Below, in pieces: positions 46,291 to 54,402 of a DNA stretch of 64,000 bases. Position 1 is the stretch's first letter; each line of letters begins with the position of its first letter. Both the position numbers and the translations under genes were made by a program. Origin of the DNA: Mycolicibacterium tokaiense (lineage in GTDB: Bacteria > Actinomycetota > Actinomycetes > Mycobacteriales > Mycobacteriaceae); contig NZ_AP022600.1 in NCBI RefSeq assembly GCF_010725885.1, positions 5,828,001-5,892,000 of the forward strand, in the 5' to 3' direction. The notes under the pieces are model-generated. The model saw only the letters and a list, made by a program, of their open reading frames with translations. It did no database searches and was not told the DNA's origin.

Positions 46291-47667
46291 TCAGCCGAAC
46301 GCGGCCTCCCCCACTTTGTGACGGCTCTGCACAGGCGGCACGTAGTTCTCGAAACCGTCACCGGGGCGCTCCAGACCCAGGGTGTCGCGCAGCGTGGTTC
46401 CCGGGTACTCGGTGCGGAAGATGCCCTTGCGCTGCAGCAGCGGCACCACGTGATCCACGAAGGCGGTGGCGACATCGGGCAGCTGCGCACTCATGATGTT
46501 GAAGCCGTCGGCGGCGCCGGCCTTGACCCAGGTTTCGATCTGGTCGGCCACCTGCTCAGGGGACCCGATGGCGGTGACGTGGGTGAGACCTCCGCCCTGG
46601 CGGGCCAGGATCTGCTTGACGGTGTACTTCTCGCGGCGCGCAGTGGCGATCAGAGCGGCGAAATGACCACCCTGAGCACCCAATTCGCCGTCGCCGGGCA
46701 CCAGGTCCCACGGCAGTTCCCGGTCCAGGTCCAGCGCTTCCACCGGCACCCCGATCTGCAGCGCCAGCGCGTTGATGGCGAACTTCTCGGTGTGCAGTTC
46801 GCGCAGTTCGATCTCCCGGGCCCGCGCCTCGGCCTCGGTGGGCGCCACCAGCGTGATCAGACCGGGCAGCACCCGGATGGTCTCGGGGTCGCGGCCCCAG
46901 CCCTGCGCCTGTTCACGCACGGTGTTGCGGAACGCGATCGCCGATTCGATGGTGGACTGCACGGTGTAGACGGCATCGGCGAACCGCGAGGCCAGCCCGA
47001 TGCCATCGGGTGACGATCCGGCCTGCACCAGCACCGGATGTCCCTGCGGCGACCGCGGCAACGGCAGCGGGCCCGCCGTGTTGACGAACTCTCCGGTGAC
47101 ATCGACCGAACGGATCCGGCTCTCCTCGACATAGGTGCCCGTCTTGCGGTCGGCCACCCAGGCGTCGTCAGCCCAGCCGTCCCACAGTGCACGCACAGCG
47201 GCGACGAATTCGTGCGCTCGGCGGTATCTTTCGTCATGATCGAGGCCGTGTTCACGCCCGAAGTTGCGGGCCACGTCATCGCCGTTGGTGGCGACGATGT
47301 TCCAGGCGGCCCGGCCGTTCGAGATGTGGTCGAGGGTGGAGATGCGCCGCGCCAGATTGTAGGCGGAGTTGTAGGAACTCGAACCGGTGGCGACCAGCCC
47401 GATGTGACTGGTGTGCTGGGCGATCGCGGCGAACGCCAGGGTGGGATCCAGGCCGCGGAACGGCCGGTACTCACCGCGGTAGCGCCACACCGGGGTGTCG
47501 GCCAGGAACACGGCGTCGAATTTGCCCCGCTCCGCGATCTTGGCCACCTCGATGTAGTGCTCGAGGCTGCTGTACTGGCGGGCGTCGCCGCTGCCGGCAC
47601 GCCACGCTCCGGGGAACACTCCACCGGGAATCAGGTTGAGGTTGAGGGTGATCGATTTTGTGGTCAT
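46291..47667 (-). CDS. LLM-class flavin monooxygenase, NtaA/SnaA/DszA family
   Basis: 458 residues. The ATG at 47667 has GAGGA upstream; an upstream ATG at 47679 overlaps the rhodanese stop. The family's opening motif LNLNLIPGG and the blocks AKIAERGKFDAVFLADTP, NGRAAWNIVATNGDDVARNFG and GHPVLVQAGSSPDGIGLAS are present. It is paralogous to the 38789-40129 protein. It would use FMNH2 to oxygenate a substrate imported by the adjacent ABC system, plausibly cleaving a C-S or C-N bond. It lies between a rhodanese gene and the importer genes. Confidence 0.92.
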   Translation of the reverse strand: MTTKSITLNLNLIPGGVFPGAWRAGSGDARQYSSLEHYIEVAKIAERGKFDAVFLADTPVWRYRGEYRPFRGLDPTLAFAAIAQHTSHIGLVATGSSSYNSAYNLARRISTLDHISNGRAAWNIVATNGDDVARNFGREHGLDHDERYRRAHEFVAAVRALWDGWADDAWVADRKTGTYVEESRIRSVDVTGEFVNTAGPLPLPRSPQGHPVLVQAGSSPDGIGLASRFADAVYTVQSTIESAIAFRNTVREQAQGWGRDPETIRVLPGLITLVAPTEAEARAREIELRELHTEKFAINALALQIGVPVEALDLDRELPWDLVPGDGELGAQGGHFAALIATARREKYTVKQILARQGGGLTHVTAIGSPEQVADQIETWVKAGAADGFNIMSAQLPDVATAFVDHVVPLLQRKGIFRTEYPGTTLRDTLGLERPGDGFENYVPPVQSRHKVGEAAFG

Positions 47668-47675
47668 GACGGTCC

Positions 47676-48521
47676 TCATTTCTCGATGGGAAAGCCGACG
47701 ATGGAGCCCCACTCGGTCCAGGAACCGTCGTAGACCCGAACGTTGTCGTAGCCAAGCACCTCGTGCAGAGCGATCCACCCCAGGGTGGATCGATGCGAGA
47801 GCCGGCAGTAGTTGACGATCAACCGGGGATCGCCCTGGATCGCGTCCGAAACCAGTTCCTGCAGATCATCTTTGGATCTGAGCCGGCCATGCTCGTCGAG
47901 CAGCTGCCGGAAGAACAGCGGTCTGGCGCCGGGGATCCGGCCATGCCGTTCGGCGCCGTGGTCGATGGCGGCAGTGGGGCCGCTGACCCGCTCGCCTGCG
48001 TACTCCTGCGGGGTGCGGTAGTCCAGCAGCACCACGTCGTCGTCACCGAGCAACGCCCGCACGTCGTCGCGGCCGATGCGCAACTGTTCCTGCTCCGCAG
48101 TGGGCTCCGGCACCGGGAGCGCAGCGGCGGCCGGTTCCCGCTCGACGCTCTCCCGGCCGGTCGGTGCTCCTGCCGCCGTCCAGGCCTCGATGCCCCCGTC
48201 CAGGTAGGCGATGTCGGTGAAGCCGCGTACCCGCAGCGTCCACAGCACATACGCCGCGAACTGCGTCGGCTCGCCGGCCAGCACGATCCGCGACCCGGCG
48301 CCGGCGCCCAGATCGAACAGCCGCTGCGACAGCAGTTCACCGCCGGCGAGTTCACGTTCCAGCGGATGCCAGGCCAGGTCTTTCCAGAACACCGCGCGCG
48401 CACCCGGGATCACCGGGGCGGTCGGGGTCGTGGCGTGCACCTCGATGACCGCCAGACGCGGGTTGTGCAGATCCGCGACGATCTCCTCCACGGAGACGAC
48501 GGCACGGGTTATCAAAGGCAT
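47676..48521 (-). CDS. Double-domain sulfurtransferase (rhodanese)
   Basis: 281 residues, two rhodanese domains. The N-terminal domain is non-catalytic (IPGARAVFWKDLAWHPL, AYLDGGIEAWTAAG). The C-terminal domain carries the active cysteine in VNYCRLSHRST, with VLLDYRTPQEYAG and VRVYDGSWTEWGS. Such enzymes transfer sulfane sulfur from thiosulfate or 3-mercaptopyruvate to cyanide or thiols. It is the first gene of the minus-strand transporter/monooxygenase operon, arguing that the locus handles sulfur. It is divergent from a second rhodanese. Confidence 0.92.
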   Translation of the reverse strand: MPLITRAVVSVEEIVADLHNPRLAVIEVHATTPTAPVIPGARAVFWKDLAWHPLERELAGGELLSQRLFDLGAGAGSRIVLAGEPTQFAAYVLWTLRVRGFTDIAYLDGGIEAWTAAGAPTGRESVEREPAAAALPVPEPTAEQEQLRIGRDDVRALLGDDDVVLLDYRTPQEYAGERVSGPTAAIDHGAERHGRIPGARPLFFRQLLDEHGRLRSKDDLQELVSDAIQGDPRLIVNYCRLSHRSTLGWIALHEVLGYDNVRVYDGSWTEWGSIVGFPIEK

Positions 48522-48779
48522 CGAATCAATCCTTTTGTTTCACGCCATATTTGATACATAACTGGCATCACGTGAAAACATTATTGGCGCCCACAACATG
48601 TGTCTAGATTTATTCACACGTGAGTTTATTAGTCAGCCGACACGGATAGAGCTGCTAATTTGGCTGCCATACAGGTGTTTTCGCCGCACGCTCTGCATTC
48701 AGCTCACGCCGATTGTTTGTGGTAGCAGGTTGGCTGATATGTGCCGTGAAACATCGACGGAGGAACAGAGGGGACCCCA
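48522..48779. promoter_or_regulatory. AT-rich divergent regulatory region between two rhodanese genes
   Basis: 258 bases without a gene. The part I counted, 48541-48600, is about 43 percent GC, well below the surrounding genes. It contains the 8-base palindrome TCACGTGA (48568-48575) and a related TCACACGTGA (48614-48623), both with a CACGTG core, plus TTTCACG near the minus-strand start. These may be operators for the divergent operons. No ORF or RNA gene is evident. Confidence 0.5.
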
Positions 48780-49604
48780 TTGGATGACACACCGCGCGCG
48801 GCCAACCTGATCAGCGTGGACGAACTGACTGCACAATTGCCCGGTACCGTCCTGCTCGACGTCCGGCAGGCGGGCGATCGTCCCGACCACCGGGCGTATC
48901 TGGACGCTCACCTGCCCGGGGCGCTGTTCGCTGACCTGGATGCCGACCTGGCGGGACCCAGCACCGGCACCAACGGCAGGCGCCCGCTGCCCGGAGCCGA
49001 GGAGTTCCAGAAGACGGTGCGCAGCTGGGGCATTTCGGTCGACACCCCCGTGGTGGTGTACGGGGCCCCCGCCTCACCCGCACCGGCGCGGGCGTGGTGG
49101 CTGCTGCGGTGGGCCGGGGTGCGGTCGGTGCGCCTGCTCGACGGTGGGCTACACGCCTGGGCCGCTGCAGGCGGCACAGTGCAGCCGGGTGCAGCCGACA
49201 TTCCCGTCGAGAGTGACTTCGTGATCGAACCCGGTGGCCTTCCTGTCGTCCTCGTCGACGAGGTGCCGGCCTTCGCCGGCCGGGGTCTGCTCCTCGACGC
49301 ACGCCCGGCGGTCAAGTTCTCCAACCCCGCCGATCCCGAGGCCGGTCACATTCCCGGCGCACGCAGCGCGCCGGTGGCCGAATCATTCGACGACAGCGGC
49401 TTTTTACTGCCTGACGAGCAACTGCGCCACCGGTTCGCCGGCATCGGGGTGGGTGCGGGCAGCGAACCGGCCGCCTACTGCGGCACCGGGGTGTCAGCCG
49501 CGCTCGAGGTCTTCGTGCTCGCCGTGCTCGGTATCCGCGCCCGGCTCTACGTCGGCTCGGCGTCGGAGTGGACGGCCGATCCCACACGCGTGCTCGAGCG
49601 GTGA
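48780..49604 (+). CDS. Double-domain sulfurtransferase (rhodanese)
   Basis: 274 residues with TTG start at 48780, preceded by GAGGGGA; an ATG at 48784 is out of frame. N-terminal non-catalytic domain (TVLLDVRQAGDRPDHRAYLDAHLPGA, LLDGGLHAWAAAG). The C-terminal domain has the active loop CGTGVSA, the CRxGxx[R/T]-type variant common in mycobacterial thiosulfate or mercaptopyruvate sulfurtransferases, and RLYVGSASEW. It is divergent from the other rhodanese and translationally coupled to the MFS gene downstream. Confidence 0.9.
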   Translation: MDDTPRAANLISVDELTAQLPGTVLLDVRQAGDRPDHRAYLDAHLPGALFADLDADLAGPSTGTNGRRPLPGAEEFQKTVRSWGISVDTPVVVYGAPASPAPARAWWLLRWAGVRSVRLLDGGLHAWAAAGGTVQPGAADIPVESDFVIEPGGLPVVLVDEVPAFAGRGLLLDARPAVKFSNPADPEAGHIPGARSAPVAESFDDSGFLLPDEQLRHRFAGIGVGAGSEPAAYCGTGVSAALEVFVLAVLGIRARLYVGSASEWTADPTRVLER

Positions 49605-50890
49605 GCGCACCGGCCAAGAGTCTCTTTCTCGATCTCACCCCGTTCCGGCGCAGTCGCGCCTTCGGACGATTGTGGCTGGGCACCGCACTGGGCAGCATCG
49701 GCCAGGAGATGACCGTCGTCACGGTGGCCCTGCAGGTGTATGCCCTCACGTCCTCGACGTTCGCCGTGTCCCTGATCGCCGGAATCGCATTGGGGCCCAT
49801 TGTGATCATGGGTCTCTACGGTGGCACCCTGGCCGATCGGTTCGACCGCCGCTGGGTGGCGATGTCCGCCTCGGTCATCTCCTGGGGGGCGATCATCGTG
49901 TTGACGGTGCACGCCTGGCTCGGCGGCACGTCCCTGTGGCTGCTGTACATCGCGGCCACCGTCAACGCGGCGGCCAACACCGTCGGCAGCATCACCCGCC
50001 GCGCCATCATTCCCCGGCTGCTGCCACGCGAACTGTTGCCCGCGGCCGGGGCGCTCAACGGCATCAACGCGGGGCTGATGGCCACGGTGGGTCCCTTGCT
50101 TGCTGCCGCGGCGGTGGGCATCGGCGGGTTCGAGGCCGCCTATCTGGTGGACACCGTGCTGCACACCGCGGCGTTCCTGGGTGTCTGGAGCCTCCCGGCA
50201 CTGCGGCCGTTGGCCGAGACCCGAGGTGTGGGTGTGCTGCGCTCCGTGCGCGAGGGCCTGGCGTATCTCCGGCGGGCCAACAACATCCGGTTCGCACTCA
50301 CCGTGGACCTGGTGGCCATGGCGTTGGCCCAGCCGCGGGTGCTCTACCCCGCGCTGGGCGCCGTCACGCTCGGTGGCGGGGTCACCACGGTCGGAGTCTT
50401 GTCGGCGGCGTTCGCCGCCGGTGCAATGCTCAGTGCACTGTTCTCGGGGTGGACGGGTTCGGTGCGACGTCAAGGTCTGGCGATCCTCGTGGTGTCCTAC
50501 CTCTACGCCGCCGGTATCGCGGTGGCCGGTGTGGTGGTGCTGCTGGCGGTCATCTGGCCGGTCGACGGTACCCACACCATCGCGATTGTCGCCCTGGCCC
50601 TGACACTTGCCGCCGCGGGCGCAGCCGACGGGATCTCGGCGATCTTCCGGGGCGCCATTCTGCAGGCAGCGGTGCCCGACGAGCTCCGTGGCCGCGTGCA
50701 GAGCATCTTCTCCATCATCGTCACCGGCGGTCCTCGGGTGGGTGATGTGGTCACCGGCGCGGTCGCCAGCATGCTGGCCATTTGGAGCCCGCTGGTGGCC
50801 GGCGGCGTCGCGATACTGCTCGTGATCTGGCTGCTGGCCCGCCGCGTCCCGTCTTTCGCCCACTACGACCGCGACCACCCCGAACCCTGA
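49601..50890 (+). CDS. MFS transporter, EntS/MFS_3-like exporter
   Basis: 429 residues, GTG at 49601 overlapping the rhodanese stop. Twelve predicted helices. The MFS motif A between helices 2 and 3 is GGTLADRFDRRW. The N-terminal FRRSRAFGRLWLGTALGSIGQEMT and the later GINAGLMATVGPLLAAA resemble EntS-type (MFS_3) exporters, which export siderophores or drugs. In this setting it may export a sulfite-, thiol- or metabolite-type product; the substrate is unknown. It converges with the ferredoxin gene. Confidence 0.88.
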   Translation: MSAPAKSLFLDLTPFRRSRAFGRLWLGTALGSIGQEMTVVTVALQVYALTSSTFAVSLIAGIALGPIVIMGLYGGTLADRFDRRWVAMSASVISWGAIIVLTVHAWLGGTSLWLLYIAATVNAAANTVGSITRRAIIPRLLPRELLPAAGALNGINAGLMATVGPLLAAAAVGIGGFEAAYLVDTVLHTAAFLGVWSLPALRPLAETRGVGVLRSVREGLAYLRRANNIRFALTVDLVAMALAQPRVLYPALGAVTLGGGVTTVGVLSAAFAAGAMLSALFSGWTGSVRRQGLAILVVSYLYAAGIAVAGVVVLLAVIWPVDGTHTIAIVALALTLAAAGAADGISAIFRGAILQAAVPDELRGRVQSIFSIIVTGGPRVGDVVTGAVASMLAIWSPLVAGGVAILLVIWLLARRVPSFAHYDRDHPEP

Positions 50891-50900
50891 CCCTTCCCCG

Positions 50901-50958
50901 CCGAACCCGACACACGGGCCCATGTGTCCGAGAAGAATCGGGCATAACGTCGGTCTCG
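50901..50958. repeat. Dispersed 58-base repeat, copy 2
   Basis: 44 of 58 bases match copy 1 at 37336-37393 in ungapped alignment. This copy contains the imperfect hairpin GACACA-CGGGCCCA-TGTGTC, so it may act as a terminator between the convergent MFS and ferredoxin genes. In copy 1 the hairpin is partly decayed (AAAGTC in place of TGTGTC). Confidence 0.7.
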
Positions 50959-50969
50959 ACGCGCGGGTG

Positions 50970-51299
50970 TCAGGGCATCTCGGGCTGGACGGCCAGCCGG
51001 GCCCCGAGTGTGCGGCCTTTGCCCCAGCCCAGCGCGGCGCGGTAGGAGCCCAGTAGGCCCGTTTCGATGACATGGTCCAGATCGCGGAACTTCGAGCCCT
51101 CGGGCTCGGGCTGCACCGTCGGCGCCACGAACAACGCGTCGGTCGGGCAGTAGGCCTCACACTGGAAGCAGGTCTGGCAGCTGTCGTGGCGCGCGATCAC
51201 CGGCACCCCGTCCTCCCCCCGGTCGAAAACCCGGGTCGGGCACACGTCGATGCACATGTCGCAGGCGATGCAGCGTTGCGCGGAGACGATCTCGATCAT
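50970..51299 (-). CDS. 4Fe-4S dicluster ferredoxin-like protein
   Basis: 109 residues; the ATG at 51299 overlaps the flavoprotein stop (ATGA). Two cluster motifs: CIACDMCIDVCPT (Cys-x2-Cys-x2-Cys-x3-Cys) near residue 10 and CQTCFQCEAYCPT near residue 40. The C-terminal ~50 residues are a non-cluster extension (SKFRDLDHVIETGLLGSYRAALGWG). The layout resembles AprB-like or ferredoxin subunits that hand electrons to a partner flavoprotein, here certainly the co-transcribed FAD protein. Confidence 0.9.
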   Translation of the reverse strand: MIEIVSAQRCIACDMCIDVCPTRVFDRGEDGVPVIARHDSCQTCFQCEAYCPTDALFVAPTVQPEPEGSKFRDLDHVIETGLLGSYRAALGWGKGRTLGARLAVQPEMP

Positions 51300-52840
51300 G
51301 CGGCGCGGCCCTCTGAAAGCCACAGCGGCTCAGGGCGACTCCACAGAGTGTCCAGGCCGCCGGTGATCAGCCGGTGCTCCTGGGCCGGGTCCAGGTCGGT
51401 GTAGTCGAAGCGGCGGTGCATGCCGCGGCTCTCCGTGCGCTCCAGCGCGGCGTGGTACATCCACCGGGCGTGCGCCAGCATCGCCGTCGCCTCGCGCGCT
51501 CGGAACTGATCCTCCCCCACCGCGTGCTCACCACCGCGGGCATCCCACAGCTGGTGCAGCTCCTGCAGCGCGGGCGTCAGCCGGGACTCATGCCGCAAAT
51601 AGTTGATCTCGTACGGCAGTACCAGTTGCCGTACCCGGGACACCACGTCGCGGTGGCCTGTAGCACCGGGCTCACCGACGGCGTGTGTGCGACCCGATGG
51701 CCGACCCCGCTGCAGCGCGAACGCTGCAGCACCCGTGCCGGCCCAGCCGCCCGAGCACGCCGCCCAGGATGCGTTGTGAGCGCCACCGCCGGTCCAGGCG
51801 CCGGCGATCAGTTCCCGGGTGGCAGTGTCGCCGGCGGCATAGAGCCCGGAAATGTCCGTCCCACAGTCGGTATCGGCGATCCGCACACCCCCGGTGCCGC
51901 GGACGGTGCCCTCGGTGACCAGGGTGATCTCGAACCGTTCGGTGAACGGATCGATGCCGAGGCGATCGAAGGAGAGGAAGAAGTTGGGTTGCGCCAGCCG
52001 CATCTGAGTCCGCTCGGCGGCGGTGGCACGGTCCAGACTGGCCAGCACCGGTTCCTGCAACATCACCGATGCCATCAGAGTGCGGTCTTTGGACTTCGGC
52101 ACCTCGAACACCGAGCCGTCGGCGCGGTAGAACGTCGCCCAGTTGTAGAAGGCGTTCTTGGTCACCGCGGTACCCACCGGTGCGATGGCATAGGAGTTGG
52201 AGAACTCCATCCCGGACAGCACGGCCCCGGCCTCCACGGCCATCAGAGTGCCGTCACCGGTGTCGACGTCGCAACCCAGTGTCTTGGACTGGAACGCGCA
52301 GCCCCCGGTAGCCAGCACCACTGCGGCAGCCTCGACCCGCACGGTCTTGCCTGACTTGCGCTGCACCGCAACGGCTCCGGACACCACACCGGAATCGTCG
52401 ACCAATAGGTGCAATGCCGGTGTGTGATCGAGGATCTGCACACCGAGGCGCTGAACCCGCAACCGTTGGCGTTTCATGTATTCCGGGCCCTGCAGGTCGT
52501 CGATGATACGCCGCCCGTCGGCGTCGACGGGGAACGGGTAGCGCTGCACCCGGGCCAGCTCGTCCATCCGGGCGTAGGTCTCGTCGAGCACCCGGAGCAT
52601 CCAGGTGCGGTCGGTCAGCCCGGCGCCCAGGTGCTCGCGCTTGGCGATGGCCGCCTCGCGCCGGGCCGGCTCGACATACCAGACCCCGGTGCCCGCCGAT
52701 GCGGTGGCACCGCTAGTGCCGGTGTAGCCCTTGTCAGCGAGGATGACGCCGACCCCGGACTCGGCGGCCCTGATCGCAGCCCACGTTCCGGCTGGGCCGC
52801 CGCCGATCACCAGGACGTCGGTCGACAGTGATTCGGTCAT
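51296..52840 (-). CDS. FAD-dependent oxidoreductase, fumarate-reductase/AprA type
   Basis: 514 residues from the ATG at 52840. The N-terminal FAD Rossmann motif is VLVIGGGPAGTWAAIRAAE. AAAVVLATGGCAFQSKT and SGLYAAGDTATRELIAGAWTGGGAHNASWA complete the FAD site, and the helical C-terminal domain of succinate dehydrogenase/fumarate reductase/AprA flavoproteins follows (RATAMLAHARWMYHAAL). With the ferredoxin subunit it forms a two-component redox enzyme. The neighbouring rhodaneses and monooxygenases suggest a sulfur substrate, but the reaction is not established. Confidence 0.9.
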   Translation of the reverse strand: MTESLSTDVLVIGGGPAGTWAAIRAAESGVGVILADKGYTGTSGATASAGTGVWYVEPARREAAIAKREHLGAGLTDRTWMLRVLDETYARMDELARVQRYPFPVDADGRRIIDDLQGPEYMKRQRLRVQRLGVQILDHTPALHLLVDDSGVVSGAVAVQRKSGKTVRVEAAAVVLATGGCAFQSKTLGCDVDTGDGTLMAVEAGAVLSGMEFSNSYAIAPVGTAVTKNAFYNWATFYRADGSVFEVPKSKDRTLMASVMLQEPVLASLDRATAAERTQMRLAQPNFFLSFDRLGIDPFTERFEITLVTEGTVRGTGGVRIADTDCGTDISGLYAAGDTATRELIAGAWTGGGAHNASWAACSGGWAGTGAAAFALQRGRPSGRTHAVGEPGATGHRDVVSRVRQLVLPYEINYLRHESRLTPALQELHQLWDARGGEHAVGEDQFRAREATAMLAHARWMYHAALERTESRGMHRRFDYTDLDPAQEHRLITGGLDTLWSRPEPLWLSEGRAA

Positions 52841-53003
52841 ATCGACGCCAGCGTGCCGTACACGAACTCTGCAGACCACCCAAACGATCGCCGCGATTCT
52901 AAGTAACGCCGTCGACACTGCGTCCACCGCGACTCCCACTCGAACTTCCTCGCGGCCACCGCAGTGTCAACGGACGTAGGCCTTGCGCAGCCCGCCTCTT
53001 TAC

Positions 53004-53022
53004 TTAGGCTAGCCTCACCTAT
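53004..53022 (+). promoter_or_regulatory. Putative IdeR/DtxR iron box
   Basis: The 19-base site matches the DtxR consensus TTAGGTTAGCCTAACCTAA at 16 of 19 positions and contains the perfect palindrome AGGCTAGCCT (53006-53015). It ends 13 bases before the fprA ATG, so iron-loaded repressor would block transcription. The upstream flavoprotein gene is divergent and could share the region. Confidence 0.68.
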
Positions 53023-53035
53023 GAAAGGAAGGTGT

Positions 53036-54378
53036 ATGCGGAATATCCGTGTGGCCGTGATCGGCGCAGGCCCGGCAGGCATCTACGCCTCGGACATCCT
53101 GACCAAGGAGCACGAGGGCGCCCGCGTCGATCTCTTCGATCGGCTGCCGGCCCCCTACGGCTTGGTGCGCTACGGCGTGGCCCCCGACCATCCGCGCATC
53201 AAGGAGATCATCAAGGCGCTGCGCCGGGTGCTCTCCCGCGACGAGATTCGCTTCATCGGCAACGTGCACTACGGCACCGATCTGAAGCTGTCCGACCTGC
53301 GTAGACACTACGACGCGGTGATCTTCTCCACCGGCGCCCGCGCCGACCGCACGCTCGACATCCCCGGCATCGACCTGCCCGGCAGCCACGGCGCCGCCGA
53401 TTTCGTGTCCTGGTACGACGGGCATCCCGATGTGCCCAGGGACTGGCCGCTGGACGCCAGGCAGGTCGCGGTGCTCGGCGCGGGCAACGTGGCCCTCGAC
53501 ATCGCCAGGGTGCTCGCCAAACCGGCCGACGAGCAACTCACCACCGAGATCCCCGACAACGTCTACCAGGGCCTGAAACGCAACCAGGCCACCGACATCC
53601 ACGTCTTCGCCCGACGCGGCCCGGCGCAGATCAAGTTCACTCCCATGGAGTTCCGCGAGCTGTCGCACTCCCCCGCCGTGGACGTCATCGTGCATCCCGA
53701 AGGGTTCGAGATCGACGAGGCCAGCCAACAGGCCATCAACACCAGCAAGTCCACCCGCCTGGTGGTGGACACCATGCTGAAGTACATGGAGCGTGAGCCG
53801 ACCGGCGCGCCACACCGCATCCACCTCCACCTGTGCCAGGCGCCGGTGGCGATCCTGGGCACCACGCGCGTGGAGGGACTGCGCACTGAGCGCACCGAAC
53901 TGACCGGCGACGGAACCGCCCGCCGCACAGGCGAATACTTCGACTGGCCGGTGGACGCGGTGTACCGCGCAGTCGGCTACCTGTCCACGCATCTGGCCGA
54001 TCTCCCGTTCGACCACTTCGAGGCAGTGGTCCCAACGCCGGCGGCCGCGTGCTCGAGATGGACGGCGTGGAGATGAACGCCACCTACGTCACCGGCTGGA
54101 TCAAGCGCGGACCCGTCGGCCTGATCGGGCACACCAAATCCGATGCTGCCGAGACCATCTCGAATCTACTGACAGATCTTCCGGGTATCCGGCCGCCGGA
54201 GATCTCCGATCCGGACGCCATCCTGGCGCACCTGGCGAGCACCGGCGTGGACTTCACCACCTGGCAGGAATGGGAACGCCTCGACGCCCACGAGATGTCG
54301 CTGGGTCAGGGCTCGGGCCGCGAACGGATCAAGGTGGTGGCCCGGGAGGACATGGTGCGCGCCGGTCGGGTGGCCTGA
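53036..54378 (+). pseudogene. fprA: FprA-type NADPH-ferredoxin/adrenodoxin reductase, frameshifted
   Basis: Adrenodoxin-reductase-like flavoprotein. The FAD motif VAVIGAGPAGIYASDIL and PAPYGLVRYGVAPDH, then the NADPH-binding VAVLGAGNVALDIARVL, are intact. Translation in the first frame derails after LPFDHFEAVVP and stops at 54076. The remaining ~110 residues (TYVTGWIKRGPVGLIGHTK onward) are in the frame one base back. The break is the CCC at 54031-54033, where four C would restore a VVPNAGGRVLEMDG reading, so one base is missing. The restored length is about 447 residues, near the mycobacterial FprA length. The ATG at 53036 has AAGGAAGG upstream. It supplies electrons from NADPH to ferredoxins for P450s and other enzymes. 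Sequencing error or a real mutation are both possible. Confidence 0.88.
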
Positions 54379-54402
54379 ATCCCCGGTGGGTAGGCTCACC
54401 CC

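Noticed and set aside
54026..54040. Programmed -1 frameshift in fprA
   Set aside because: A CCA to CCC slip is conceivable, but there is no classical slippery heptamer or evident downstream structure. A missing C in a C tract is simpler.
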